Of a stretch of 64,000 nucleotides of DNA, positions 8,478 to 17,158 are shown piece by piece. The notes under the pieces are model-generated. The model saw only the letters and a list, made by a program, of their open reading frames with translations. It ran no database searches and was not told the DNA's origin. Position 1 is the first letter of the stretch; each line of letters starts with the position of its first letter. Source of the DNA: Dactylosporangium vinaceum (GTDB lineage Bacteria > Actinomycetota > Actinomycetes > Mycobacteriales > Micromonosporaceae); the NCBI RefSeq assembly GCF_019904175.1, contig NZ_CP061913.1, positions 9,238,001-9,302,000 on the forward strand, given 5' to 3'. Position numbers and translations under genes: made by a program.

Positions 8478-8835
8478 GGTTCGGACCTGCACGGCACACC
8501 CCTTCGGCCAAGCCGGTTCGCCCCGCCGGAGGTGTGTTTTCGGGCAGGCTGCATCGGCGCACCTTTCGGCAGGTGCGCGCAGCGCTGAGAATTGGGTCGG
8601 AAATCCGCGATTCCGGCGGGGACTACCGGGTTTTCGCTTCGTTGGCGCCGAGATTAGGCACGCGCGGGCGGCCGGACTTCAGAAGAAAATCCCCAGTCCG
8701 GTGCGGCCCGGAAAGCCCCATCGATCCGGCGAATCGGACACGGATGGGGCCGCCGGCTGGGTAGTCCCCCAGACAGGGTGGCGGCCCGGGCTCGCAGGAC
8801 GCCCGGGCCACCACGCACCTGCATCAGCGCAGGGG
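8478..8835. other. Intergenic region with two hairpins
   Basis: Between the sigma-like gene and the 75-aa gene I see no convincing coding region. It contains an 8-bp inverted repeat, GCCCCATC (8715-8722) and GATGGGGC (8743-8750), and the stronger terminator-like hairpin listed separately. The promoter of the sigma-like gene should lie here. Confidence 0.5.
8783..8809 (-). terminator. Hairpin terminator downstream of the 75-aa gene
   Basis: Perfect 9-bp arms GGCCCGGGC (8783-8791) and GCCCGGGCC (8801-8809) around a 9-nt loop, 26 nt past the stop of the 75-aa gene. There is no U-tract, which is common for actinobacterial terminators. Confidence 0.6.
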
Positions 8836-9063
8836 TCAGGAGAACTCGCTGGGCCGCGGGTCACCGGAGTTGTCGATGACGGCGGTCGCCACGATCTTGC
8901 CGTTGAAGAAGACCTTGACGGGCTGGCCGGCCTCGTTGAGCAGGCCGAGCTCGGCGACCGTGCCGTTGGTCATCGCGTCCTGGACCTGCTTCGCGACCTC
9001 GAACGCGTCGCTGTCCGCGACGCCCCAGCGCGACTCCCCGACGATAAGCTGCTTGCCGCTCAC
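8836..9063 (-). CDS. 75-aa conserved-looking small protein of conflict locus
   Basis: Unrecognised small soluble protein starting at GTG 9063, with GAAGGGAG upstream as a ribosome-binding site. It looks like a compact alpha/beta fold: KQLIVGESRWGVA, a helix DAFEVAKQVQDAMTNG, then strands AELGLLNEAG, QPVKVFFNGKIVATAVID, ending PRPSEFS. There is no signal peptide or membrane segment. It lies directly downstream of the caspase gene on the same strand (76 nt) and has its own CTGACGGA motif 43 nt before the start, so it may be separately induced. It could be a regulator, substrate or inhibitor of the protease; no function can be assigned. Confidence 0.65.
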   Translation of the reverse strand: MSGKQLIVGESRWGVADSDAFEVAKQVQDAMTNGTVAELGLLNEAGQPVKVFFNGKIVATAVIDNSGDPRPSEFS

Positions 9064-9105
9064 GGCTTGACTCCCTTCGGTGGGGTTACTTCGTTACACC
9101 TGCTC

Positions 9106-9115
9106 CTGACGGACA
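9106..9115 (-). promoter_or_regulatory. CTGACGGA motif upstream of the 75-aa gene
   Basis: CTGACGGACA, read TGTCCGTCAG on the gene's strand, 43 nt before the start codon. The same spacing is seen for the motif before the LuxR-STAND gene. Candidate promoter element or operator. Confidence 0.45.
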
Positions 9116-9139
9116 GGTCGGGCGCCGCCGGGGCCGGCC

Positions 9140-11650
9140 TCAGGACACATCGGTGATGGTGTACGCGAACGAGAACGCCTGAGCCCGCCGGAAATGCGGC
9201 ACCGGGCCGATGCCGAAGTCCTCCTGGGCCAGCAGGGTCGTGCGGTAGAGCCCGATGCTGTGGCCGGCCACGCCGAGGAGCAGCCGGTAGGCCACGTTGA
9301 CGACGACAGTCGCCGCGCCCAGTGCGCCCACGGCGAGCGCGGCGTGCGGCGCGGTGAGCGCCAGGCCGGCCAGCTGGGCCCCGGCGACCTGCACCTCCTG
9401 GCTGGTGAACTCCTTGCGCAGCAGGTCGCTCAGGGCCAGGCTGCCGGACGTGTCACGGGTGACCCAGACGGCGAGGTCGAGGTAGTCGGTGGCCGGCCCG
9501 TAGTACATCAGCAGCTTGTCCAGCGGCAGCCGGTCGCCGTCGCGGACGTCGCTGAACCGCTCGGTGTTCACGTGGTAGACGGGCTCGTTGACTCCCCCGC
9601 CGCCGGTCAGCACGAGCGCGTCGACCCGCACGTCGGCTCCGAACATCGCCCTGTTGTGGTGCACCACCAGGTCGTCGAGGCGCACGGCGACGTGCCGGGA
9701 CCGGCCCGCCCCGCGCGGGGCCAGCAGCCGCACCGACGGCTCGGGCCGCTCGTCGACGAGGAACGCTCCCGGCTCCGGCTCGGGCGGCTTGGCCGGGCTG
9801 AGCGTGAAGTCGATGCCGCGCACGGCGTAGCGGATGCCGCGCGGTGTCCCGGCGTCGAACTGTCTGTCCCCGCCGGTCGCGATCTGGGCCAGGGTCTCCT
9901 CCAGGGCCGACCCGGCCGGCCGCAGTGGGTCGAACCCCTTCAATCCGCCCTGCGCCAGCACCGAGACGTCGAGCCGCTCGGCCGTGATGATCGCCAGGAC
10001 CGTCTCCGTCCGGGCCGCTGACTCCTCGAGCCCCGGCGGCCAGACCATCGTCACGCCCGGCACCGAGCCGTCGAAGGCGTCACGGCCGAACGTGTGGTCG
10101 GCCCCGGGCAGCAGCCGTATCCCCGAGGTGTCGGCCGTGGTCAGAATCGAGATCTGGGCGGCGAGCCCGATGTCGATGAGCGAGACGAAGACGATGTCGT
10201 CGGTGCCGTTGTGCACCCGGACGAACACCTTCTCGCCCGCGTGGACCACGGCCCCGGAGAGCCCCAGCGGCTCCGGCCCCGCCGGCCCGACCCGGGCCCA
10301 CTCGAGGGTGACCCCCGGGAACGGCCGGCCGAGCTCGTCGCTGTCGCCAAGGGTCCGCAGCGCGGTCGCCCTCGCCTGCCGCTGCAGGTTGTCGATGACC
10401 GTCCGCAGGCCGGCGTCGTCGGCGACGTGCCACGGATGCAGCGGCCCGATCCGGTCGTGCACCGCGATCCGGCCCTGCTCGTCCACGCGCACCTCGACGG
10501 CCGGCTCCTCACCCTGCGCGGCCGGCCGGATGAGCACGGTCTCCTCGACCCTGGCCCGCAGCGCCGCGGCCAGCGGACCGGCGGCGGGCAGCCCCACCGC
10601 GAGCTCGGGCGCGGCCCCGACCGTCCGGAAGGCGCGCGCGCCCGCGGGCAGGTCGGCCACCGCCGGTTGCAGGGTGGCCGTGGCGGTCATCGTCCCGAGC
10701 TCCGTGACCTCGGCGTCGGCCAGCTTCGTGGCGTCGTCGGCCCGCTCGGCGATCGCCGGCATGATCGCGAACCGGTCGCCCACCTGGACATTGAGCAGCG
10801 GCGCGCCCCGCACCTCGATGCGCTCCGGGGTGAGCGGCACGACCGGCAGGGCGGCGAGCGCGCCGCCGGTCTCGGTGCTGAACAGCAGCCGGGCCGACGG
10901 CCCTTCCGCGGCCGGCCACTGGCTCGACACCAGGGTCGTCACCCGCCGCCGCACCATCTCGGCCACCGTCGACCAGGTGACCGGCAGGTCGCCGACCTCG
11001 TCGAGGGCGAGCACCAGCGACTCCGTCATGACGCCGGTGCGGACCCCGTCCGCGTTGGTGTATTCGAAGGCCGACTGCTGCGACTCGCACGCCATGATGC
11101 GCACCGCGTGCTCGTTGGACTCCACGTGCCGGGCCGGCAGGTCCAGCCCCGCCTCGACCTGCCGGGCGAGGTGCTCGGTGACCCGCTCGTAGGGCGTCTT
11201 GTGCAGCAGTGCCCGGACCCGCAGGTCGGTGTCCTTGGTCATGTGGGCGGAGTGGCAGCAGTCGAAGGCGACGGCGACGTTGGTGGTCTTGCGGGTCAGC
11301 AGCGCCAGCCGGACCGAGAGCTCGATCGAGGTGATGCCGAGGAACTCGCCCTCGGACTTGAAGTCGGAAGGCACGATGAACTGCCGCTCCGGCGCCGACG
11401 GGTCCTCGGGCGGGGCGGCGACGAGGCCGCCGTGGCCGCTGTAGTAGACGAAGCAGGCGTCGCCCGGCTCGGCCCCGCGGATCAGGGCGTCGTAGGCGGC
11501 GAGGATGCCGACCCGGTTCGCCTGGTCGCCGGTGCACGTGACGGGTGTGAAGCCGTGCCGTTGCAGCGCCCCGGCCATCGACGCCACGTCGTGGTCGACA
11601 CCTTCGAGACCGCCGGTCTGCGCACCGATGAGCAGTGCCGTCCGCCGCAT
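9140..11650 (-). CDS. Caspase-family (C14) protease with DUF4384-like module
   Basis: 836-aa soluble protease-like protein. The N-terminal caspase/metacaspase p20-like domain (about 1-250) has the catalytic His in VYYSGHGG (His73) and the Cys in AFDCCHS (Cys132 in D-x-C, with Cys131 adjacent), so the dyad appears intact. A linker with beta-rich segments follows. A DUF4384-like module lies around 460-560 (GEKVFVRVHNGTDDIVFVS, then LLPGADHTF). The C-terminal 200 residues are beta-rich with a hydrophobic stretch near 770-800 (ALTAPHAALAVGALGAATVVV). Caspase-DUF4384 fusions are known in bacteria. It follows the LuxR-STAND gene by 33 nt and is probably the effector protease of the locus. The start is ATG 11650; substrates are unknown. 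Confidence 0.88.
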   Translation of the reverse strand: MRRTALLIGAQTGGLEGVDHDVASMAGALQRHGFTPVTCTGDQANRVGILAAYDALIRGAEPGDACFVYYSGHGGLVAAPPEDPSAPERQFIVPSDFKSEGEFLGITSIELSVRLALLTRKTTNVAVAFDCCHSAHMTKDTDLRVRALLHKTPYERVTEHLARQVEAGLDLPARHVESNEHAVRIMACESQQSAFEYTNADGVRTGVMTESLVLALDEVGDLPVTWSTVAEMVRRRVTTLVSSQWPAAEGPSARLLFSTETGGALAALPVVPLTPERIEVRGAPLLNVQVGDRFAIMPAIAERADDATKLADAEVTELGTMTATATLQPAVADLPAGARAFRTVGAAPELAVGLPAAGPLAAALRARVEETVLIRPAAQGEEPAVEVRVDEQGRIAVHDRIGPLHPWHVADDAGLRTVIDNLQRQARATALRTLGDSDELGRPFPGVTLEWARVGPAGPEPLGLSGAVVHAGEKVFVRVHNGTDDIVFVSLIDIGLAAQISILTTADTSGIRLLPGADHTFGRDAFDGSVPGVTMVWPPGLEESAARTETVLAIITAERLDVSVLAQGGLKGFDPLRPAGSALEETLAQIATGGDRQFDAGTPRGIRYAVRGIDFTLSPAKPPEPEPGAFLVDERPEPSVRLLAPRGAGRSRHVAVRLDDLVVHHNRAMFGADVRVDALVLTGGGGVNEPVYHVNTERFSDVRDGDRLPLDKLLMYYGPATDYLDLAVWVTRDTSGSLALSDLLRKEFTSQEVQVAGAQLAGLALTAPHAALAVGALGAATVVVNVAYRLLLGVAGHSIGLYRTTLLAQEDFGIGPVPHFRRAQAFSFAYTITDVS

Positions 11651-11683
11651 GATTGCCCCCTCCGGCCAAAGATTGACAAACGC

Positions 11684-14641
11684 TTAGTCGAGATAGCCGC
11701 GCTGGCGCGCGATCTTCGCGATCACGTGGCGGCCCTTGACGTCGAGCACGGTGCCGGCGTCGCCGAGGTGCCGGCTCACGGTCTTGACCGCGATGTGCAG
11801 CTCCTCGGCGATCTCGCGATCGCTGAGCCGGCGCTGCTCGATCAGCAGCAGCACCTCGCGCTGCCGCGGGGTGAGCGGGTTCGCCGGCGCGGCGGCCGCC
11901 TCGGGCGCGTCGCCGGCCGGGCGGAGCTCGAAGTTGGCCAGCCGGGCCAGGCCCTCCAGCCGGGCCGCCAGCGGCCGGGCCCGCAGCTCGTCGGCCGTCT
12001 GCGCGGCCGCGCGGGCGTGGCGGCGCACGGCCGGGCGGTCCTTCGGCCAGGCGGTGAGGGCCGCGCGGAAGCGGGCGTACGCGGCCGGGTAGGGCCGCTC
12101 GGCCGCGTCCCAGAGCTCGGCGACGGCGGCCCAGGTCTCGGGGGTGGCGGCGCCGGCGGCCCGGTCGCGCTCGGCTTCGCACCAGGCGATGAGGGCCCGG
12201 ATCTCGGGCAGCTTGCGGGCCTGCGGCTTGGCCGCGGCCTCGGCCCGGCGCAGCAGTTCGTCGGCCTGCTCGCGGGCCGGCTCGCGCGACGCCCGGTCGC
12301 CGGGGCGCACCCGCGCGTCGCTCTCGTCGGCCCACGCCCGCAGCGCGGCCGCGCACAGCTGGAGCGCGACTGTGGTGTTCTCGTTCGCGGCGCCGCCGAG
12401 TGCGGTGAAGCCGTCCTCGACCGCGCCCAGCACGTCGGCGGCCGGCCTGCCGTCCCAGTAGGCCAGCTCCGCCGCGCAGACCGCGCGCAGGCCGCCGAAG
12501 CGCGGCGACGCCGGGCCCTGCACCTCGGCCAGCGCCGCCCGGGCCGCCTCGAACTCGCCCCGGGCGACCTGGACGTCGGCGAGGGTCAGGCGCAGGAACC
12601 GGGTCTCGGTGACCGGCCGGTCGGGCAGCTCCTCGGCGATGATGCCCAGGGCCTCGTCCCAGCGGCCCAGCAGCACCAGGGTGGCGGCCGCGTTGTTGGC
12701 CAGCACGGCGCCCTGCCGGGCCCGGTCCAGACGCAGGCGCCGGGCGTGGTTGCGGCCCTCGATGGCGACGTCCACCGACTCCCGCAGCCGTCCGGCGATC
12801 TCGAGCGCGACACCGAGGTTGGCGTAGCCGCGGAACAGATGCTCGAGGTGCTCGATGGACTGGGCGATGCGGATCGACTCGCGCAGCCGCTGCACGCCCT
12901 CGTCCGGCCGGGCCAGCAGGGCCAGCGCGAGCCCGGCGATGCCCAGGGCCCGGCTCTGCGCCCCCCGGTTGCCGGCCTCGGCCGCCATCGCCTGCGCCTC
13001 GTCGGCCAGCGCGAGCGCCTCGGTGTAGCGGTCGCCCTGCAGCGCGGCGATCGCCTGGCCGTTGCGCACGCGGGCCATCGTGGTGCCGCCCGGCCGGCCG
13101 TCCATCAGCGCGGCCGCCTGCTCATAGGCCTCCGCCGAGCCGGGGTAGTCGCCGGCCTCCCACCGGTAGCTGCCGAGCCGCTCCCACAGCTCGGCGCTCG
13201 GCGTGGCCTCGATGGCCCGCTCGATGAGCGTGACCGCGTAGGCGACCTCGCCCGCCCAGCGCGCGGCGTCGGCGGCCTCGGTCAGCAGGCGGGTCCACCC
13301 GGCGCCGGCCGGGCGGTCGCGCTCGGGGACGGCCGGCCACAGCTCGACGGCCCGGCGGTACAGCAGCAGCGCCTCCGGGTAGGTGCGCCCGTCGACCGCC
13401 GCCTCGGCCGCCTGGATCGCGGCCGCGAGCGCCTCACGTTTGCGGCCGGCCTGGAACCAGTGGTAAGCCAGGGCGGCCTTCGCCGACAGGCCCGTGACCT
13501 GCCCGAGCTCCCCGTCCTCGCTGATCGCCTCGGCCATCCGGGCGTGCAGCAGCGAGCGCTCCAGCGGCAGGATCCGGTCCTCGTAGACGGCCTCGCGCAG
13601 CAGCGCGTGCCAGAACACGTAGCTGCCGTCGGCCCGGTCCACGACAAGCGCGTGACCGTCCACGCACTCGCGCAGCGCCTCCAGCAGCCGGGCCGGCGGC
13701 AGGCCGCTCGTGGCCATCAGCAGGGAGCCGCCGATGCGCTGCCCGGCCGCCGCGGCGACCCGCATCAGCTGCTGACCGTCGGCCGACAGCTCCTGGTAGC
13801 GCGACAGGACGATCGCCCGCAGCCGTTCCGGGACCGACGCCCCACCGGCGGCCGCGGCCGCCCCGGTGCGCAGCAGCTCGGCCGCGAACAGCGGGTTGCC
13901 CTGGGACAGCTGGAAGACCTGGTCCACGTCCCGGCGCGACGGGGCGCCCGGCCCGGCCTCGGCCAGGAAGTCGCGCAGCTCCTCGCGGCTGAACCGGCCC
14001 AGCTCGATCGGCGTGATCCCGAGCGCGAACTGCGGCTCGGCCAGCAGCGCGGCCAGGCGCCCGTCGCCGTGCCGGTCGTTGGTGCGGTGGCTGCACACCA
14101 GCAGCAGCCGCTCGGCCGACTTGGCCTGGGTCAGGAACGCCACCAGGTCTAATGTGGACGGATCGGCCCAGTGCACGTCCTCGAAGATGAGCACCACCGG
14201 CGCCTGCTCGCCGACCTGCTCCAGCAGCCGCATCACCGCGCCGAACACCTGCAGCTGCGACCCGCCCGGCGCGGTCGCCCCGGCGGCCGGCTGCTCACCG
14301 GTGAAGTCCGCGATCAGCCCGGACAGCGCCGTGTACGCCGACCCCCCGAGACTGAGCCCGTCGGCCCCCTCGGCCCGAGCCCGGCGCAGGGCGTCGACGA
14401 GCGGCGCGTACGGGACAGTCCCCCCGGCCAGGTCCATGCACCGACCGATGAGCACGAACGCGCCGTGCCGCTCCCCCCGCGCCGCCGCCACGAACTGCTG
14501 CAGCAGCCTGCTCTTGCCCACCCCGGCCTCGCCGCCGAGCATGACCGTCGCCGGCCGGCGCTCCGCGGCATCGACAAGGCTCGACTCCAGCTGGGCCAGC
14601 TCGGCGTCCCGGCCGACGAAGACCTGGCGGGATACCGTCAT
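11684..14641 (-). CDS. Large ATP-binding LuxR-type (STAND) regulator
   Basis: 985-aa regulator of the LAL/MalT-like class, starting at ATG 14641. The N-terminal STAND NTPase has Walker A GGEAGVGKS (residues 36-44) and Walker B-like VVLIFEDVHWAD. A long helical middle has TPR-like repeats. The C-terminal LuxR helix-turn-helix reads LTPRQREVLLLIEQ, LSDREIAEELHIAVKTVSRH. Such proteins are ligand-gated ATP switches that bind DNA through the LuxR domain. It is co-directional with the caspase gene 33 nt downstream and probably controls this locus. The CTGACGGA element 43 nt upstream may be its own or a partner's target. The signal sensed is unknown. Confidence 0.92.
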   Translation of the reverse strand: MTVSRQVFVGRDAELAQLESSLVDAAERRPATVMLGGEAGVGKSRLLQQFVAAARGERHGAFVLIGRCMDLAGGTVPYAPLVDALRRARAEGADGLSLGGSAYTALSGLIADFTGEQPAAGATAPGGSQLQVFGAVMRLLEQVGEQAPVVLIFEDVHWADPSTLDLVAFLTQAKSAERLLLVCSHRTNDRHGDGRLAALLAEPQFALGITPIELGRFSREELRDFLAEAGPGAPSRRDVDQVFQLSQGNPLFAAELLRTGAAAAAGGASVPERLRAIVLSRYQELSADGQQLMRVAAAAGQRIGGSLLMATSGLPPARLLEALRECVDGHALVVDRADGSYVFWHALLREAVYEDRILPLERSLLHARMAEAISEDGELGQVTGLSAKAALAYHWFQAGRKREALAAAIQAAEAAVDGRTYPEALLLYRRAVELWPAVPERDRPAGAGWTRLLTEAADAARWAGEVAYAVTLIERAIEATPSAELWERLGSYRWEAGDYPGSAEAYEQAAALMDGRPGGTTMARVRNGQAIAALQGDRYTEALALADEAQAMAAEAGNRGAQSRALGIAGLALALLARPDEGVQRLRESIRIAQSIEHLEHLFRGYANLGVALEIAGRLRESVDVAIEGRNHARRLRLDRARQGAVLANNAAATLVLLGRWDEALGIIAEELPDRPVTETRFLRLTLADVQVARGEFEAARAALAEVQGPASPRFGGLRAVCAAELAYWDGRPAADVLGAVEDGFTALGGAANENTTVALQLCAAALRAWADESDARVRPGDRASREPAREQADELLRRAEAAAKPQARKLPEIRALIAWCEAERDRAAGAATPETWAAVAELWDAAERPYPAAYARFRAALTAWPKDRPAVRRHARAAAQTADELRARPLAARLEGLARLANFELRPAGDAPEAAAAPANPLTPRQREVLLLIEQRRLSDREIAEELHIAVKTVSRHLGDAGTVLDVKGRHVIAKIARQRGYLD

Positions 14642-14679
14642 GGGGCCATCCTCTCGTGGCAGCGGTCCGGTGCCTACCC

Positions 14680-14692
14680 GTAACTGACGGAC
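14680..14692 (-). promoter_or_regulatory. 13-mer GTAACTGACGGAC upstream of LuxR-STAND gene
   Basis: Identical at 12 of 13 positions to GTTACTGACGGAC at 32023-32035, which precedes the HTH-STAND operon. The core is 43 nt before the start codon. Candidate shared promoter element or operator. Confidence 0.5.
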
Positions 14693-14718
14693 GGGCCGCC
14701 GCGGCCGCGGTGCGCCTG

Positions 14719-15348
14719 TCATAGGCCGCGGTACACCAGCGAGTCGGCGTGCCCCCAGGCGAGCCCGCCGGCCAGCGTGGCCACGTGATGCTCGGGCAGC
14801 ACCGGTGCCGGCCGGGCGTCGGCCCCGCGCAGGTGCACGCGCACCGCCCGCACCGCGACGGGCGGCGGGAGCCCGCCGTCGACCAGCCGCAGGTGCAGCA
14901 GGAACAGCATCGCCGTGGCGACCGGCGCCGGCACCGGCCGCCGCCACCCGACGACACCGCTGAACCCCGCGGCGAGCAGCGCATCGGAGACGGCCGGGAA
15001 GCCCGTCGCGAGCGGCGGCAGGATCGCCAGCCCGCCGCAGGCCGCCCCGGCCACGCCGGTCAGGTCCAGCTCGGTGGGGCCGGCCAGGCGCAGGACCGCC
15101 GGCGGCGAGACACCGCAGCCGAGGAAGAGCATCGACGCGCCGAGATGGGCCCGCACCTCGTCGGCCGTGCCGGTCCCGTCGACGTACTCGACCGCGTTCC
15201 CGAGCCCGATCGAGCGCGGATAGAGCAGGCGGCGCAGCAGTACCGTCTCGCCGCTCACCCACTCCAGCCCCCGCTCCCCGCGCGGGTCGGCGACGAACAC
15301 CGCGTCCAGGTGCCGGTCCGGTCGGGCGGTTCCGCGCACGTCGCTCAT
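14719..15348 (-). CDS. CHAT-domain-like protein lacking catalytic residues
   Basis: 209-aa protein that reads like the C-terminal half of a CHAT (caspase-HetF-associated) protease domain. ASMLFLGCGVSPPAVLRLAG sits where active CHATs have ACHG. GLAILPPLATGF sits where they have the L-S-A-C nucleophile segment. ALLAAGFSGVVGWRRPVP, then FLLHLRLVDGGLPPPVAVRAV, matches the AGa-x-x-VV-x-s-x-W-x-v and L-x-x-G-x-x-x-x-x-A-L helices. The His is replaced by Gly and the Cys by Pro, so it is predicted to be non-proteolytic. It lies 21 nt after the vWA gene and 77 nt before the LuxR-STAND gene. A sensor, adaptor or decoy role beside the active caspase is plausible. Start ATG 15348. Confidence 0.7.
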   Translation of the reverse strand: MSDVRGTARPDRHLDAVFVADPRGERGLEWVSGETVLLRRLLYPRSIGLGNAVEYVDGTGTADEVRAHLGASMLFLGCGVSPPAVLRLAGPTELDLTGVAGAACGGLAILPPLATGFPAVSDALLAAGFSGVVGWRRPVPAPVATAMLFLLHLRLVDGGLPPPVAVRAVRVHLRGADARPAPVLPEHHVATLAGGLAWGHADSLVYRGL

Positions 15349-15356
15349 GTCAAACC

Positions 15357-15364
15357 TTGACGGA
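15357..15364 (-). promoter_or_regulatory. TTGACGGA variant motif before CHAT-like gene
   Basis: One-base variant of the CTGACGGA motif, 9 nt before the CHAT-like start and inside the vWA/CHAT intergenic gap. It overlaps the ribosome-binding region (AAGG), so it may be coincidental. Confidence 0.25.
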
Positions 15365-15369
15365 CCGCT

Positions 15370-16053
15370 TCAGACCGTGAGCGGCGGCAGCTGGGTGAAG
15401 TGGTCGGGCGGGGTCTCCAGGTGCAGGCCACCACCGGGCCGGGCCGGATGGCGGAAGCCGGCCGAGGTCGTGATGATGCTGCCGATCAGGGCGTTCATGA
15501 TGTCGCGGACCTGGGTGGCGGGGTCGGCGTCGCGGGCCCGGAAGGCGAACTTGGTCGCGATCTGGCGCAGGGCGTCGTCCGGTGCGTCGTTGAACCCGAA
15601 GCTCACCACCTCGGGGCGAAACCTCCAGTGCGGGTCGCGCAGCTGGTGCAGGGCCGGTCCCCAGTCCTCGCGCGCCTGGTGGGCGCCGTCGCTCATGAAG
15701 AACACGACAGGCCGATACACCGGCGTCCCCTTCGGCAGCGCGCCGAGCCCGGCCTCGATGGCGGTGCGCACGCCCCGCAGGCCCGCGGCGAAGTTGGTGC
15801 CGCCCTCGATCAGCACCTCCGGGATGTCGGTATGGGCGAGGTCGGCCAGCGGGATCACCGTGCGCGCCTCGTCGGAGAAGGTGACGAGGGCGATGCGGAC
15901 GATCTCCCCGACGGTCGGATCGGACTGCATGACCCGTTTCATCTCGGGCAGCGCCCGGTTGAGCGCCTCGATCGGCGCCCCGGCCATCGAGACGCTGACG
16001 TCGACGAGCAAAAACACCGGAAATATCGTGAGCGGTTCCGACGGTTCGTGCAT
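15370..16053 (-). CDS. vWA-domain protein, TerY-like
   Basis: 227-aa cytoplasmic von Willebrand factor A protein. The MIDAS metal site is complete: DVSVS (Asp18, Ser20, Ser22), Thr86 in EGGTNFAAG and Asp122 in FFMSDGAHQ. There is no signal peptide or membrane segment. This resembles the stand-alone TerY-type vWA proteins seen in tellurite-resistance-like and bacterial conflict operons, where they scaffold multiprotein complexes through Mg2+. ATG 16053 is strongly supported by AGGAGG just upstream; an in-frame start 48 nt further out has no such site. It heads the CHAT-like/LuxR-STAND/caspase gene series. Confidence 0.88.
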   Translation of the reverse strand: MHEPSEPLTIFPVFLLVDVSVSMAGAPIEALNRALPEMKRVMQSDPTVGEIVRIALVTFSDEARTVIPLADLAHTDIPEVLIEGGTNFAAGLRGVRTAIEAGLGALPKGTPVYRPVVFFMSDGAHQAREDWGPALHQLRDPHWRFRPEVVSFGFNDAPDDALRQIATKFAFRARDADPATQVRDIMNALIGSIITTSAGFRHPARPGGGLHLETPPDHFTQLPPLTV

Positions 16054-16117
16054 AGTTCCTCCTGGTGTCCCCTCGCCGTCAGGGGGCGGGTGCGGACGCA
16101 CCCACCGCGATGTGTCC

Positions 16118-16125
16118 CTGACGGA
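16118..16125 (-). promoter_or_regulatory. CTGACGGA motif upstream of the vWA gene
   Basis: CTGACGGA on the plus strand (TCCGTCAG on the gene's strand), 65 nt before the vWA start codon, in the 106-nt gap after the sigma-like gene. Candidate start of the vWA transcription unit. Confidence 0.4.
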
Positions 16126-16159
16126 TCGGTTCGCAGCAGCCGGGAGGATCGGCGCGGGG

Positions 16160-17158
16160 TCAGAGATCGGCGACGATGGCCAGGACGGCGGCCGTGATGC
16201 GGTCCCGCTCCGCGCGGTCGCGCATCATCCGCGTGACGTGCTCGCCGCCGAGGTCCGCCTCCAGCGGCAGCCGGTCGATGGGCGGGCGGCCACCGCTGCC
16301 GAACACGAGCTCGACGACGTCGGCGACCGCGCTCGGGGCGTCCTCCCCGGCCCGCAGCCGCGCCTGGATCGCGGTCATCGCCTCATGAGCAAGATCCTGC
16401 AGGTGTACCTCATCCCGCTCACCCGCTCCCACGAGGTCGAGCGCCCGCCCGGCCGACCCGTCGACGGTTTCGGGCTCGAACCAGGGGACGGGCGCGCGCT
16501 TGTGGCCGAGCGGGCCTTCGACGTACCGCTCGTACCAGGCGGGGCGGGTGCGCATCGCCCGCAGTACCGTGTCGATGTCGCGATGCACGTCGGCGACGGC
16601 GCCCCAGTCGCCGGTGATGCGAGAGCGCTCCTCGGCCCACGTCGACGTCGGCCACACCTCCGCGCCCGCTGTCGACGGGTGGCCCGCCCACACCAGGATC
16701 TGCACGCTCAGGTGCACCAGCCAGCGGTCGCCGCCGAGCGCGGCGACGAGCCACTTCGGCGGGCGCGGGCGCTGCAGTGCGCCGATCGCGCCGCGGCGGC
16801 GCCGGTGGCCGTCGACGGTCGCCGAGGTCAGCAGGCCGCCGATCCAGGCGTCGAGGTCGGCGATCGGCTCGACGGCCCGGCGCACCACGTCGTGCACCAC
16901 CGCCTCGACGTCGTCCTGGAACCGGTCGAGGCAGTCGGCGGTGAGGTGGCGGACCGAGATCGCGCAGCCGTTGTGGCCGCGGCGCTTCTCCAGCCCTCGG
17001 GTCAGGCCGCTGTAGACGACCGGGAAGGCGACACTGTAGGTGCCGCCGACGAGCCGGTGGCGCTCCTGCGAGTCGGCGTTCGCGACGCTGACGGCGAGCT
17101 CGCCGCGCCGAGCCAGCCGGCGTATCTCGTCGGCCGTGGCCGCCCGGGATCGAGGCAT
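16160..17158 (-). CDS. 332-aa protein with sigma-region-2-like segment (copy B)
   Basis: Paralogue of the 7479-8477 product with the same length. Shared blocks include RFQDDVEAVVHDVVRRA, DLDAWIGGLLTSATVDGHRR, RRRGAIGALQRPRPPKW, TAGAEVWP and RPAWYERYVEGPLGHKRAPV. The DDVEAV helix, W-containing helix and RRRR helix resemble region 2 of ECF sigma factors; the rest is unassigned. The start is ATG 17158 with AAGGGA upstream. It is divergent from a small protein gene homologous to the one paired with copy A. The two copies bracket the caspase/CHAT/vWA genes, implying duplication within the system or sigma-like factors for each half. Confidence 0.65.
   Translation of the reverse strand: MPRSRAATADEIRRLARRGELAVSVANADSQERHRLVGGTYSVAFPVVYSGLTRGLEKRRGHNGCAISVRHLTADCLDRFQDDVEAVVHDVVRRAVEPIADLDAWIGGLLTSATVDGHRRRRGAIGALQRPRPPKWLVAALGGDRWLVHLSVQILVWAGHPSTAGAEVWPTSTWAEERSRITGDWGAVADVHRDIDTVLRAMRTRPAWYERYVEGPLGHKRAPVPWFEPETVDGSAGRALDLVGAGERDEVHLQDLAHEAMTAIQARLRAGEDAPSAVADVVELVFGSGGRPPIDRLPLEADLGGEHVTRMMRDRAERDRITAAVLAIVADL

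Noticed and set aside
10094..14152. 1352-codon plus-strand open frame across the caspase and LuxR-STAND genes
   Set aside because: No domain is recognisable, the composition is typical of antisense high-GC frames, and both minus-strand proteins have clear catalytic and DNA-binding motifs.
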